A DNA stretch of 13,451 nt from an uncultured Eggerthella sp. GTDB lineage: Bacteria; Actinomycetota; Coriobacteriia; Coriobacteriales; Eggerthellaceae. The DNA lies in NCBI GenBank assembly GCA_900551155.1, contig URVA01000032.1, forward strand, positions 1 to 13,451, read 5' to 3'. The notes under the pieces were generated by a model. It was not told where the DNA came from. It saw only the letters and a program-made list of their open reading frames with translations, and did not search any database. This document shows positions 12,963 through 13,451 of this stretch, piece after piece (position 1 is the stretch's first letter; the number at the start of each line of letters is the position of its first letter). The translations under genes and the position numbers were made by a program.

Positions 12963-13451
12963 ATGGTTTCGGATAAACGGATAAAGAAAAAATGGCCAAA
13001 GCGTTTGCTGATAGCGTGTATTGCTGTTGTGATAGCGTGCGGTTTTGGTTTTTACGCATACACGTCTGATTATTATCATGCAGGCGATGACGCCCGAGCG
13101 CTTACAGAGACTCTGGAATCTACAGGAAGCTTACAAGAAACAGATGCAAGCATTGCAGTTGGTTCGCCAAATGCAGAAGTTGGTATCGTGTTTTATCCAG
13201 GAGCTAAGGTTGATCCGCAGGCATATGTTCCGCTAGCAAATGAGTTAGCAGTCAGGGGCTATTATTGCGTTATTACAAAAATGCCTTTTAATCTGGCATT
13301 TTTTGGAATTGATTCTGCAAGTTCTTTAATAGGCAGTGCATCTGAGGTTGATGAATGGTGGATTGCTGGTCATTCATTAGGCGGGGCAATGGCGGCGCAA
13401 TTTGCCTCAGCGCATGGTGATGAGCTAGAAGGTGTATTTCTGTTGGCTGCT
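12963..13451 (+). CDS. Membrane-anchored alpha/beta hydrolase (partial, 3' end outside window)
   Basis: The frame runs from ATG at 12963 to the window end, 163 residues with no stop. A basic N-terminus (KRIKKKWPKR) precedes one hydrophobic segment (about 15-33), giving a signal anchor or signal peptide. The rest would then sit outside the cytoplasm. The hydrolase core shows GIVFYPGAKVDPQAY, whose Gly/Pro turn is typical of the oxyanion region, and GHSLGG with nucleophile Ser138. The acid and histidine of the triad lie beyond the window. A loose lipobox-like VIAC (Cys26) makes lipoprotein attachment possible but less likely, since hydrophobic residues continue after it. GGAG (12955-12958) lies four bases upstream. 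It diverges from the glycerate kinase gene. The substrate is unknown. Confidence 0.82.
   Translation, partial: MVSDKRIKKKWPKRLLIACIAVVIACGFGFYAYTSDYYHAGDDARALTETLESTGSLQETDASIAVGSPNAEVGIVFYPGAKVDPQAYVPLANELAVRGYYCVITKMPFNLAFFGIDSASSLIGSASEVDEWWIAGHSLGGAMAAQFASAHGDELEGVFLLAA

Noticed and set aside
12963..13040. Lipoprotein signal peptide at Cys26
   Set aside because: VIAC fits a lipobox only loosely and hydrophobic residues continue after it, so a signal anchor is more likely.

Overview
The window reads as a moderate-GC chromosome segment (mid-40s percent by eye, not computed) from an anaerobic, probably host-associated bacterium. A class III ribonucleotide reductase with its radical-SAM activase, a bile-salt-hydrolase-like gene end, a flavodoxin and a nitroreductase point to anaerobic life. 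Purine-rich Shine-Dalgarno sites before most genes, a MscL with a C-terminal zinc ribbon and a low-complexity Ala/Glu/Gln linker in NrdD would fit an actinobacterium of the class Coriobacteriia, but that placement is inference. I see no rRNA, tRNA, CRISPR array, transposase or phage gene.

Layout. Positions 1-153 hold the 3' end of a choloylglycine-hydrolase-family gene. Positions 238-3894 are a deoxynucleotide-synthesis unit: the activase gene nrdG on the minus strand, diverging from nrdD on the plus strand. The 342-bp gap between them carries a promoter overlapped by two NrdR-box-like sites 32 bp apart, followed by a long leader. NrdD carries its own C-terminal thioredoxin-fold domain with a CPNC motif, so it may carry part of its own electron supply. 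Positions 4131-6078 hold a CmpB-like multi-pass membrane protein and the mechanosensitive channel MscL. Both mscL and the convergent HD-hydrolase gene (6223-7206, minus) end at a strong hairpin terminator.

Positions 7425-9557 hold a flavodoxin with a promoter/operator-like region, a CPBP-family membrane protease on the minus strand, and a nitroreductase. Positions 9591-10383 are a HepT/MntA (HEPN-MNT) toxin-antitoxin operon on the minus strand. Its antitoxin has an extra N-terminal ribbon-helix-helix DNA-binding domain, and its promoter lies inside overlapping palindromes, which suggests autoregulation. A DUF1810 gene and a metallo-beta-lactamase-fold hydrolase follow on the plus strand. The hydrolase overlaps tail-to-tail by 32 bp with a glycerate kinase gene. 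The window ends inside a membrane-anchored alpha/beta hydrolase.

Most genes are ordinary housekeeping or accessory functions. The features most worth a second look are the NrdD-redoxin fusion with its NrdR-controlled leader, the RHH-MntA/HepT module, the HD hydrolase with an unrecognised C-terminal domain, and the zinc-ribbon MscL.
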